Assembly (NCBI GenBank): GCA_033239125.1
Contig: BSWB01000003.1
Location: 132,856,320-132,920,319, forward strand
DNA from: Fagopyrum homotropicum
Taxonomy: Eukaryota > Streptophyta > Magnoliopsida > Caryophyllales > Polygonaceae
Direction: 5' to 3'
Length of the DNA: 64,000 nt
Every line of letters starts with the position of its first letter. Position 1 is the first letter of the stretch. Of this stretch, positions 47,336-57,924 are shown piece after piece. The position numbers and the translations under genes are program-made. The notes under the pieces are model-generated. The model saw only the letters and a program-made list of their open reading frames with translations, made no database searches and had not been told where the DNA came from.

Positions 47336-48787
47336 TGTGGTGACACACATCCGGACTCTTTAAGGAGCAAGCTAGGAGCAAAGGAGAACACAAAAGACCT
47401 TATTGGTGCATGCCTCGCACCAATTCATGACTTGGTGATCCAAGGAAGGCTTCTGGTGCAGAACCACAATCCATAGGGCAATTCCACGCCCGTGGTTTCT
47501 CTGTTTTGCCTCTGGTTTCTGTCAGGGCAGCTTTGACACTTGTCACACGATTCCTTTGTCCGACCCTTGCTTTTGTGGAAGTACTTAAGTGATGTTGCAG
47601 GCTGTTTTTGGGGTCCCTTCTCACCTTTTCCCTTTTTCCTCTAGCTCTTCTCCAACACTCTTCCATTGTAGCTTCTCTTCCAAGCACCCTTGTGGGTGTT
47701 CTTGGGAGAGGTTAGTGTAGATTTTAGTTTTGTAGTGAGATTTGAGTGGTTTTGAGTGAGCTTTCCATTGTTGACAACTTGGAGCAGCTCTTGAAACCTT
47801 TGTAAGACTTGGTAACTTCTATTCTAGCTTGTAACTTATTTTTCCTTGATCTTATCTTCATTTTCTAGCCATGACTTGCAAGCATGCTTTATTTATGAAG
47901 TTTGATCTTGAAATGTATGTTGTTGGCTGAGTGGATGTGATTCTAGGGTGAAGGAATGATGTTTATGCTTTGAAATATGATTGTATGGGCTTGCATGTTA
48001 GCTTAGGATGGATTTGTGTTCGAAACCCTAACTCAGTATAAAATCACGGCCTGTTCTTCATGCTTTCACGGCCGTGGTTTCCATGATCCACCCGTGGTTT
48101 TGTTCTGTTGTACATATTGGATTGAGTATGATAGGACCGTTGCCTAAGACTTACCTTTTTCGAGACTTACCCGGTAAGGAGGGGTTTGACCCTTAGGTAG
48201 TGGCCGGTTTGTGTAGAATTCCCGTCCTTAGGTTCCTTGAGAATTACCCGGTAATAGGACCTTAGGTGCGAGACTAGTGGAACATGAGACTTACCCGGTA
48301 ATTGCTCCCATTAAAGAAACACTCAACTCCGAACAACCACAGTTTTCCTTTGATCGTTAGAAGCATGAGTCCATTGTCATAATCGGAATTCCGAATCTCT
48401 AGAATCCGTATTTCTTACCTCTTATCACCTATCCTTGTGTTTGTGTGTTTGTTCGCTTGTTTGTGTTGATATATTTGTGATCCTTGTTGATCACCCAAAA
48501 CCAACCAAAAATATTGTGTTTTGCACTTTCTTTATTCCTCATCTCATCTTAGTTTAGATTTGCACTATACATGATCATTGAATGATTTGATTTCACCTCA
48601 ATCCTTGTGTTCGACCTCGGAATATTTTCCTTCCTACATAATGATCCGTACACTACGGGTTTCGCTAGGTAGTTTAGGATCTTAGATCGAGTTATAAATT
48701 TAAGACTTTTTGTGTGCACGTTTGGGCGAACGAGTTCTTGGCCCTTTTGCCTTGGATTTGTGTCGTACATTTCTAGCGTGAAAAGTT
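47336..48787 (+). repeat. 5' LTR of element D
   Basis: Contains three TTACCCGGTAA sites (about 48168, 48247, 48291) that are also present, inverted, in the LTR of element E. It also contains two copies of the palindromic module (47457-47530 and 48041-48107). CCGTACACTACGGGTTTCGC near 48647 matches CCGTACACTGCGGGTTTGC in E, which ties the two LTRs together. Confidence 0.7.
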
Positions 48788-48947
48788 TTTGGCTCCGTTT
48801 GCCGGGGACTAGATCTAGATTAAGTCATTTGATTTTGATTGTTTATAGTGTTTATCTTTCTTGTTTCTTGTGATCTTGTTTTGTTTTTGTCTTTGCCTTT
48901 TCATGTTCACCATGGACGGATGATACTTCCAAGACGACCTTGACGAC

Positions 48948-50144
48948 ATGGAGTATGAGGGATGGATGGCAAACCGAGATCGAGGACCTCTCCATGATGA
49001 GTTTGAGTATTGGGAGGAGTTTAATGCCTATCATGAGTTTCATGATCAAGCTCACGTGACTATTATGCCTCATGTGGAACCTCACCATCAATCTCACGAT
49101 GACCGAGTGGAATCAATGCTAGAAGAAATTTTGAGAAAGATGGATGATCTAGAGAGTAACCTTGCTTCCCTTTCGAGTGCCCACATGGTGCTTGAAGCGG
49201 AAGTATTTCGACAAGAGGAGGTGCACCATGAGGAGATCCAAGAAGTGCCCGATTCAACTATGACCATTAGAGACCTTGAAGAAGAGTTGAATGAAGCTCG
49301 AGAGCAATTGTGGCTAAGGGATTTGGCCTTGGAGGATGCAAGAAGATTGAATTTTGAAAGAGAAGAACAAATGAGGAGGGAGATTGAGGAGATTAGGCAT
49401 GCTCTTATGCTAGGAGATCCAACCATCCTTCAAGGCTTACATCCACCTCCTTCACCTTTGGAGGCGTGCAATGAAGTACTCTCACCCCTGGACATCCTTG
49501 CCATCAACCCCGAAACCACACTTAAAGAGCTCACGAGGGAGGAAGAGAACTGGCAGAACCACGGCCTAGAGGGCCAAACCACGCCCGTGGTTTCTAATTT
49601 TCTGCCCGTGGAAAACCATGTCGTAGCCAAATTCTGCCTGAACCACGGCCTACATGACCAAACCATGCCCGTGGTTTTTGATTTTTGCCTGTGGTTTTGT
49701 GCAGAGATCCCTAAGTTGACTTCAACTCCTTCCAATCATTTCTTTCTTGCCCGGAGTACACACGAAGATTGAAGTCCTTTTCCTAAGGAGTCTCCCATGT
49801 TAAATGAAGGAGGCAAGCATGATGGATCCATGATGGTTATGAAGCACTTCAATGAAGAATTCTTTCCAAGAATCGGCTTTCTTCGGATCATAGAGGATGA
49901 GGATGGCAAACATTTCACCGGTCTGACCGCGGAGTACCAATTGTCTAAGTATGGGGTGGCCCCTATGGTTGCAACTCCATACTATCATCAAGGAAGCGGT
50001 GATGAAGGAGTCTACTACTCGCCGGTGAAGAGAGAACTTAAGGTATATTTGGGCATCAAGTGGCCCGTGTTTGTCATCATGGATGCCGGTAAAAGATGGT
50101 TGCTTGGACTCCTCAAGAAAACCATGGTATTTGAGTTGGATTGA
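48948..50144 (+). pseudogene. Unrecognised ORF of element D (gag-position, coiled-coil)
   Basis: One frame of about 398 codons is broken only by TGA at 49770-49772. Order: acidic, Asp/Glu/His-rich N-terminus (DEFEYWEEFNAYHEFHDQ); heptad-rich coiled coil about residues 50-150 (DRVESMLEEILRKMDDLESN, RDLEEELNEAREQLWLRD); two in-frame copies of the palindromic module (NHGLEGQTTPVVSNF and NHGLHDQTMPVVFDF); then, after the stop, a more globular part with FPRIGFLRIIEDEDGKHFTG and KWPVFVIMDAGKRWLLGL. It lies just downstream of the PBS, where gag is expected, but I see no zinc knuckle or known gag motif. Function unknown. Confidence 0.55.
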
Positions 50145-50452
50145 CACATCCATGCAGTTTATCAAGCTAATGACCTAAAAGAAGCGCTTCTTGGGAGACA
50201 ACCCAAGGGTAACAACTCTTTCCCTTTCTCTTTCGTTTTTGCTTTTGTTTTTGTTTTTGTGTTTTGTGTTTGTGTTTGTGTGCTAGCATTTGTGCTTCTA
50301 TTGATATACTTTTTGGGAGGCCCGTGTTTGTCATCATGGATGCCGGTAAAAGATGGTTGCTTGGAATCCTCAAGCAAACCATGGTATTTATCGGTATGGA
50401 ACTCATTCCAAGCTACTTACCCATATCATTTGTGCTTCTATTGATATACTTC
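50060..50452 (+). repeat. Partial tandem duplication behind the element D ORF
   Basis: CCCGTGTTTGTCATCATGGA and the next 50 bp (50066-50132) recur at 50320-50388. CATTTGTGCTTCTATTGATA occurs at 50288 and again at 50428. The second copies are non-coding tails. Confidence 0.75.
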
Positions 50453-51217
50453 TCAACGGTTGATAGTGAACCATCGAGGAAGTCCTCCAAGGTATCGTTA
50501 CCATAAATCCATAAATCCACACTCAAAATCATTTGTTCCTATCCGATCATGACTCGTCAATGCCTACCTGACATGTGCACGTTCTTAGTTGTCGTCGTCG
50601 GTCTATAGTTGACTTCCTTCACAAACCTGGACTCACTCTTCTTGTACTTCCACTAACATTGAGTTTTCTTATGAGTACGACTTACTCAGCTAATCCGTTT
50701 ATACTTCTTTAGTTTGTTTTTTACTCCAACCTTCCGGTTGCTCTAGAGGCTAACTCCATTCTTCAAGTCTTCCACGATAGCTAGCAAGCACGTCTTTGTT
50801 GTTCTTATGATCTTAATTATCCTTCACTGGTAGTTTCTTTTGCATGAACTGTTGGCGTGGGTGACATACGTCCCGTGATAAACGAGAGGTCGTAGTGGAC
50901 TCTAGCGTTCGTCCCGATTATTCTCACTTACACTTCCTCCTTTATTTAATGTTGTATAGCAACATTGCCTTAAGGAGAGACTGTTGTTCCCGTAACAGGG
51001 CTTCTATCCTCTTCTTCTATTCGCTCTATCATCTTGGTTTGCATCCGGATTTCTTCTAAACTTCTTATACATCCGTATTCATCAAACCCTTACCACGCTT
51101 CTAAAATCTACCTTTCGTTTTAAGCTCAATGTAAACTTCCATTATGTGTTCCTTTAAATCTTCATACCTGATCAACCTCCTATCCCTTTTGGTCCCTCTT
51201 GCCCATACGTGTCTATG

Positions 51218-51893
51218 TGATGTGATCGAACTCGATTCGAACACGAGGATCCACCGACACAAGTTCACAATCGGATTGGAATCGGTGAAATGAAACTCTC
51301 TTTTTTTTTTGATCGATAACTCAATTCTATTTCATCCTCTAAAAACGTTTGTGGGAGAGGCCTTATATAGGCTGAAAATTCAGCACCTACTCCCAACATT
51401 AAAGGCTTACAAGTTCAAGAGTTGTGACATTAAACAAAGAGCAAACATAGGGACTTTCAACCACCTACTTTTCCACCTACTTTTCTCCACCAACTTTCAC
51501 ATAATTAATACATAAATTCATGCATAATATATGAATAATATGAGGATGATATGCTGCATAAAATATGTATTGGGTGGACGTGCATATGTTTGTATAACCA
51601 TCTTTCATGCCTCCATGCATGATCTTGCCCAACAATCCATACAAGTACCGTAGTTGCTGCAATGTAGGATCATTTTCACCCTCTTCCTCTTGGAATCTCG
51701 ACTTTGTGTAAACTAGAAAGTTGTAGATATTGAAAATACCTTTCAAAGTAGTACTCATGGGTATTTTAGTTCCAAGAATTGTCTCAGTTATAGTCGTTTT
51801 ACTGAGAGTGCGCAAACCTGACAGCTTAGCCGGAGAGAGTGAAAATTGGCTTCCATTTGGCATGCTCGGTGCAAGCATTTTCGGTTTCATTTC
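51218..51893 (+). repeat. Left LTR of element I (3' end missing)
   Basis: Matches the right LTR in its outer 80 bp and from the TATA-like CCTTATATAGGC (about 51361) to about 51620 at high identity. It then drops to about three quarters identity (estimate by eye) until about 51890. It lacks about 180 bp of imperfect repeats present at 53090-53270 in the right LTR. Confidence 0.8.
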
Positions 51894-52439
51894 AATAAGT
51901 TTTGGCTCAGTTTTAGGCATGATCTCCAACACATAAGTATTGATTTCGATAGGTGCCGGTTGAGTTTTGACTTGGACGGTTGGTGGCAAAACGATTAGTT
52001 CCGGCATATTGACGATGATTTCTTCTCCGGTGGGGATCACATCATCCCCTTTCCCTTGAAAAGGATTCGTCCTCGAATCCGTCATGCCATCATTGGGAAA
52101 TTGATTATCGGATTTATTACCATGGTAACTACTTCTCGTGACTTCGACGCCGTCATGTTGAGATGCTTTAATACGATCCGGGGACCCAAGGGCACGACTA
52201 TTCAGATTTTGTTCTCGATGGTTGTTGCTTCGTTCATTCCGGTTTGCATGGTTGCTACCTCCTTGTATTTTGTCATGAGGGTTCAAGAGAAGGAGCAGAA
52301 ACCTTCTCAATATCTCAGCTAGTTGGGCTTCAAGCCTATCCAAACGTTGGTTGATTCGATTACCACCGTTTGCATTGTCGTTGATGATCGTCATCCCCGA
52401 AAGCTTGAGGAACTCGTACCGTTGGGCTCTGATACCACT
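51894..52439 (-). pseudogene. Gag-like N-terminal region of element I
   Basis: From the PBS the minus strand stays open and reads SGIRAQRYEFLKLSG, then NQRLDRLEAQLAEILRRF (a short coiled coil), an Asn/Ser/Arg-rich stretch, PFQGKGDDVIPTGEEIIVNM and PELIVLPPTVQVKTQPAPIE, before running into antisense LTR sequence near 51894. The position after the PBS and the composition suggest the start of a gag. No capsid or zinc motif is seen, and the reading frame has no natural end of its own. Confidence 0.4.
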
Positions 52440-52440
52440 T

Positions 52441-53376
52441 GATGTGGTCAAAAACCCAAGATGAAGCCGAAAATGTTCACTCCGAGTGTGGTCAAGTTAA
52501 GTCATATTTCGCTCGATCCGGATAAGCTGTCAAATGTATGCACTCTCAGTAAAATGCCTATATCTGGAGCTTCGTTTGGAGTTAGAAGACCTACAAGTAC
52601 TACTTTCGAAGGTATCTTCAAGATCTACCACTTTATAGTTTATGAGAAGTCGAGACTCCAAGAGGAAGAGGGTGAAAATGACCCGACAATGAAGCAGCGT
52701 TTATACTTGAGTGGGTTTTTGACCAAGATCACGCATGGACGTATGAAAGATGGTTATACAAAACATATGCACGTCCACCCAATACACATTTTATGCAGCA
52801 TATTATCCTCATATTATTCATATATTTTGCATGAATTTATGTATTAATTATGTGAAAGTTGGTGGAGAAAAATAGGTGGAAAAGTAGGTGAGAAAGTAGG
52901 TGGTTGAAAGTCCCTATGTTTGCTCTTTGTTTAATGTCATAACTCTTGAACTTGTAAGCCTTTAATGTTGGGAGTAGGTGCTGAATTTTCAGCCTATATA
53001 AGGCCTCTCCCACAAACCTTTTTAAGAGGACGAAATAGAGTTGAGTTATCAATCAAAAGTTGTGTTTTCACTTTGAGAAAAACAAAACCCGAATTCTAGG
53101 TGAGATGCTTAGTTTTCAAACATCTAGGTGAGATGCTTAGGTGGTTCTAAGGTGAGAGGCCGAGGAACGAAGGTTCGAACCCCAAAGTGAGATTCCGAGG
53201 GTTGTTCGTTCGAGTTGAGGGATTCCCAAAGTGAGAGGCCGAGGGAATTTGCTCTTCATATCCAAAAATACAAAATCCAAAAAAAAAAAGAGTTGAGTTT
53301 CATTTCACCGATTCCAATCCGAGTGTGAACTTGTGCCGGTGGATCCTCGTGTTCGAATCTAGTTCGAATCACATCA
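52441..53376 (-). repeat. Right LTR of element I
   Basis: 936 bp, TGATGTGATTCGAACT at 53376 to TTTTTGACCACATCA at 52441, followed by the PBS. The 53090-53270 part holds imperfect 28-43 bp repeats around CTCGGCCTCTCACTTT. A TATA-like CCTTATATAGGC lies near 53000. The plus-strand ORF 52461-52847 is antisense to the LTR. Confidence 0.85.
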
Positions 53377-54092
53377 CTATGGGCATCCACCTTGATTGTA
53401 ATATCCTTTATTTCATCGGCATGGCTTCACTCCATCCTTCTTGATTCGTTTTCCACAATTGTTATCTCAAGTATGTACATTTGTCATTCCTTCCATGCTT
53501 CTACGGGTTCCAACTATCATCTTCATACTGCAAGATTCCTTGTACGGCTTTCTATCACCTCTTTCGGGTTGAGTCTAGAATTTCATGCTCATCTGATTGT
53601 TCTTTCTCATTGAAGTTTTCTTGTAATCCTTCCTTCTTGTCCACCCGCTCCTTGAGAGGTTGTAGAAATTGCCAAGATGTCTACCAGATCCTTGTACTCT
53701 GCTCGAAGTCCAAGTCCGCTACTATTATTGGAAACTGTTCCAAGTCTACTATCGTTTACCATGTGGCGATGATCGCAACATGATAATTCAACTAAAGGAT
53801 ATATAATATCCTTTAGGTCATAAACATGACATAAATATATAAATACAAAATGAAGATCAAAATACACCTATAAGCCTATTATTCTCATACATGTAATACT
53901 AAGCTGTAGAGATCGGCGGAAGTAGTGGTGGTCATCCGTACTTTCTACCACATCCTGACTATACATGTGATTTTAAAATAAAAAATATCTTTAGAAAACT
54001 CAGACCCCTTTCAGGTTCTGTTTATTTACTTATTCGGTCCTTTAGAAGATTTCAAGTGTCATTGTTGCCAACCTAGAGCTCTGATACCATAT

Positions 54093-56693
54093 TGTAAAAC
54101 TCCAAATTCTCAGAACTCGAGAAGTAACGGGTTAGGACCTCACAATGGGTCCCGACCTCAGTTTGACAACAACTTTACTAGGATCTTAAAACAAGACACA
54201 AATAGAGAAAATCGAAATTCATAAAACGATGGTTTAAAAGTTATGAATGCAACAGCATACGTCTAACAACCAACAATGTACTTAAGATATTAAAAGTCTA
54301 ACTATCATCATACTATAACGGAACATCAATATTAAAACCCAATCCCATTCTAGGGACTACGGAGACCCGGCTGATCACTACTTCCGGATCACTCAGCTAC
54401 TGCTCTAACCTGTGGTAAATCTAAACAACAACATAAATCAACCGTTAGCTAGCTATGTAAATGTTAGATAAATGAGAATAACACACACACAATAGCAAAA
54501 CTAAACACATATCATGCTTTCAGAGAAATTCATATTTATTATCTTTATTTAGGTCATTCACTCTTACTAATGATACTTATGTTGTGACACGAGGGATTCC
54601 CAAACCTCGCATCCGTCCCGTGTAACCATCAGGAATGGATCCGATACATCTCACCTTGTACCTGTATGGTCTGGGTATAGAGAACCTCCCAGTCTCTTAT
54701 CAGAGTTGGGCAGTGATGTCACCGCCCGTTATACATACACTTGGGCCATAAAATAATAAAGGTCATCCTAGACATGTTATAATTATTAAACAATCAACAC
54801 ACACCACTATCATCATTTAGCTAACATCTAGAAACCAGGTAAGTAAGTCGCAAGGACTTACCTGAATCAAATCTCAAATCTCTTAATCTCAACTCGGTCT
54901 CCTACCGTAGATACTCAATCACCTGTCATAGAAGATAAGGGAATCAATAATGTATCCCACTCTCTTAGAAATCTATAATTTCTAAGATATACAATCTCAT
55001 CATAAGAGGGCTTACTAAAATCCCCCTTAAGTTAAAATGACTATTTTACCCTTGGTCCCAAAACTCCAGAATATTCTATAACCTAGTTCCAAACTCTCCT
55101 TTGGAACCTATTTCCTAATCTAGCTCTCAAGAGATAATTCTCTAAAGATTTATAAGAGTTAAACACAAACCTAAATTTTATAAAAAGTCGCTAAGGTCCG
55201 ACTTTGGCTTAAGATTCGAGGCTCGAATAAAAATATAAAAATTTCGAAATAAATCTCTAGGTCATATATGATATGCCATTTATTCATAGAAGTAAAGATT
55301 TTCCAAAACTACCTGACCATAACTCCTACACAAATCTCCAAAGTTTGATGCAACATCCAGAAATTCTATACTTAGCCAAATTCTGGATAATTTCATAATT
55401 GCTCAACTAGCCTACTTTGGGCTCCTATAGATCCAGATCCGACCGTTGAATCGACCTAAAATTTTGATACCTTATACCATGCACATCCCTCTAAATTATA
55501 TTAAAATTTGAACGGTGGATAACTCCTGTAAGGCATCGAAAACTGGCTCTAAAAATGGATGCTCAACACTGAAAGCTGGAATAAGCAAGAGTGCAAGAGG
55601 TCCGAGCTTCGAGACTCACTGCCAAGATCCACAAAAATAATAAAACCTGTCCAAGGATCCTAAGATTGAAACTCCAAGGAAAACAACAATTGACCCAACT
55701 AACTCATACTTCAACTATCTACTCTTCCATAAACTAAATTTCATTCTTCTACTTCAAAGAACAAGAAAGGAGGTCAAGGCTTACCCCGCTGCAGACAACG
55801 GAAACAGTAGGCGCTCAAGTTCACTATTGTTGCCTTCTGATGGTCGACGAAAAGGACAACTTGGCTCCCCGCTACAATGTCTAAGAAGGGCGCCAGAGGA
55901 GAACGTCCTCGGTGCGCAAGGGTAGTCTGCACAGTCCGTCGAGGAACGTCAACATGCGCACTGATCTTTGGGTCCAAAACTGAAGGAGGGAAGGAACGCT
56001 TACCGACTACTGCGGAGGAGGTGCGTTGCGCCGGCTGTCGGAGTAGAAGGAGGTCCTCCCTAGTTCGTGTGGTCGACAATGGTGAGGTCTCTTCCTTAGC
56101 ATGAGACGGGAGGGAGGAGTGTTCGATGCTCCTGCGCTGAAGACCCCTAGACGCTGACTGGTTGAAGACGAGATAGAGGAGCCTTGAAATTGTGAGTCTT
56201 TGCTCTTCGATCTCGTTACTACTCGCAGGGGACACCGGCGGTGTTGACTAGGCTGGAGAGGAGAGATGCCGACGTCCAGTGAAACCCTCCGTAATCCAGT
56301 TGTTATCGATGGTGAGATACGGAAAGATAGGAGAGAGAGAGGGGGGGGGGGTTTGCAAGATGTGTGACTGTGTGAGGGGAGGTGGTTAAATGGGAGCTGC
56401 TCACGTGGGCACAACTGGCCTAGTTGGTAAGGAAGGGAAGCCGGCCCGTCTGGTAGTCCACAAGAAGGAAAGTAATGGACCTATCACTAATGTATTTTAG
56501 TGTTGGCCCAATTCCTTAGTTTTATTAGGAAAGGGTATATATATATATATAAGGGTATTTTACGTGAGTTTAAGTCTCACATAAATTAAAAGAAAACTCG
56601 GTTAAGTCTATATGTGAAGTATCGTATAAAGACCAAGTAGACGGAGTCCAGATCGATTCGGAATCTAAACAGAAACTAACTCCGGGTATTACA
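54093..56693 (-). repeat. 5' LTR of element H
   Basis: Minus strand TGTAATACCCGGAG at 56693 to GAGTTTTACA at 54093, 2,601 bp. GC-rich 55780-56400 corresponds to the LTR block seen in A and F; ORFs there are unsupported as genes. (G)n run at 56341-56350. Confidence 0.85.
54421..54861 (-). other. LTR intron-like module (element H)
   Basis: Minus strand: CAG|GTAAGTC at 54861, CTAAC, ATGTTGTTGTTTAG at 54421; 441 bp. Donor hairpin GTAAGTC-CTTGC-GACTTAC intact. Confidence 0.5.
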
Positions 56694-57922
56694 TGGGCGT
56701 AATCAGACGCCGGGACGTTCTGGTTTCCAGCAGTCTGAACAGAGTTTCGATAGAGGACGACAGTGCTTTAACTGCGGAGGTGTCGGACACATGAGAGTTG
56801 ATTGCAAGAAGACTGTTGTAACTTGCTACTTATGTGGCAAGCCCGGACATAGAGTTGCGTTCTGCCGTCAGGGCAAGGCGCCATCGCAGCAGGGTTCTTC
56901 ACCTTCTAGTGTTGCAGGATGAGGATAGAGGACTCAATATCCACAGCAGACAGTTACAAGATTTACCGCTCTCAGGGTTCCACTCTAGGTCAAGGCAGAG
57001 GACGAGGAAATGGTACTTCCAACACAAGAGGTGCCTCAGCTAGAGTTTATGAGCCGAGGAGTGTAGTGGAGCCGACCACTCCAGCGACCACAGGTACCAT
57101 TCATATTAATGGCTTTTCTGTCAAAGTTCTTTTCGATACTGGTGCTACGCATTCTTTTATATATGATGCATGTGTAGATAGATTGGCCTTAGTTACCGTA
57201 GAAAGTAGACCCTTCTTTATAGGACTACCCGATGGGGGTAAGATTAGAGGTACACGAGAGATTCGCGATTGCCCTATTAGATCGGGAGGTCGCAATTGGC
57301 CAGCTGACTTCTTCATCATGTACTTAGTACATGAAGAAGTTATTCTGGGCATGAATTGAATGGATCGACATCGAACAGTTCTGGACATCGGCAAGAGGAC
57401 AATGACGGTAAATACAGATGCAGACCATGTGAAGATCTTCAGAGGATGGTATCTCGAGAAGACCGGTACAGTCATCAGTACAGTCCGAGTTGCAAGACTT
57501 ATCGGTCCGGGTTGCGAGGCTTTTTGGTGCTATACCATGAAGGATAGTACAAGTCCAACCTTGGAAGAGATTCCAGTAGCTTGCGAGTTTTCAAACTTTT
57601 TTGGAGAGCCATCAGGTTTACCTCCACAGAGGAGTGTAGACTTTGAAATTGACCTAGAGCCCGGTACGAGACCAATCTCTAAGGCTCCTTACCGTATGAC
57701 GCCTATCGAGATGCTTGAGCTTAAGACGCAGCTCAAGAAGTTAGCAGAGAAGGGTTTCATCCGCCCTAGTGTGTCTCCTTGGGGCGCATCAGTCCTCTCC
57801 GTCAGAAAGAAAGACGGGTCAATGAGGTTATGTATCGACTACCGAGATCTTAACAAGGTGACGATCAAGAATAAGTACCCGTTTCCCCATATCGACGATT
57901 TTTTGAATCAGCTGCATGGAGC
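56694..57922 (+). pseudogene. gag-protease-RT fragment, Ty3 element J
   Basis: Plus strand, same family as A. Two intact CCHC knuckles (CFNCGGVGHMRVDC near 56770 and CYLCGKPGHRVAFC near 56824), a frameshift at about 56920, protease with LFDTGATHSF (about 57130), then GMN and a TGA stop at 57357. RT follows in the same frame with the linker, RPSVSPWGASVLSVRKKDGS and LCIDYRDLNKVT. It is cut at about 57922, in the DFLNQLHGA segment before the catalytic core, by element E. On the left the LTR of H interrupts gag at 56694. The stop at 57357 replaces the same Trp that is TAG in element A. Confidence 0.88.
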
Positions 57923-57924
57923 TT

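Larger units (their letters stand above)
47336..50470 (+). mobile_element. Athila-like element D, lacking pol and 3' LTR
   Basis: 5' LTR about 47336-48787, PBS TGGCTCCGTTTGCCGGGGAC at 48790-48809 (Athila/Tat-type, tRNA-Asp class), one ORF region, then a spacer with GCGCTTCTTGGGAGACAACC (50185-50204). The same signal (CTTCTTGGGAGGCAAT) is found in element E after pol. No RT, RNase H or integrase is visible. The right end is lost against element H near 50470. The exact LTR start (47336 or 47341) is uncertain. Confidence 0.72.
51218..53376. mobile_element. Inverted-LTR retroelement I
   Basis: Both outer ends are the same LTR start, TGATGTGATYGAACT, facing outward. CTATG lies outside both (51213-51217, 53377-53381), so the whole 2,159-bp structure integrated in this form. 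The right LTR (53376-52441, minus) is complete, TGATGTG to CACATCA, and is followed by PBS TGGTATCAGAGC (52439-52428) and a gag-like reading. The left LTR (51218 to about 51890, plus) lacks its last 20 or so bp and is joined directly to that reading. Sits inside element H. Confidence 0.85.
50471..56693 (-). mobile_element. Non-autonomous Ty3 element H (F family), interrupted
   Basis: Minus strand: 5' LTR 56693-54093, PBS TGGTATCAGAGC (54077-54088), leader 54076-53382, interruption by element I, then interior to about 50471. Leader and interior match element F: the PBS-proximal 200 bp, and 50860-50930 and 50473-50502 against F 37995-38090 and 38410. Neither shows coding domains. The 3' end is missing. 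Its LTR is inserted in gag of element J at 56694. Confidence 0.78.

Noticed and set aside
55774..56414. Overlapping ORFs of 75-153 codons
   Set aside because: Within the LTR of element H, multiple frames, no domain.
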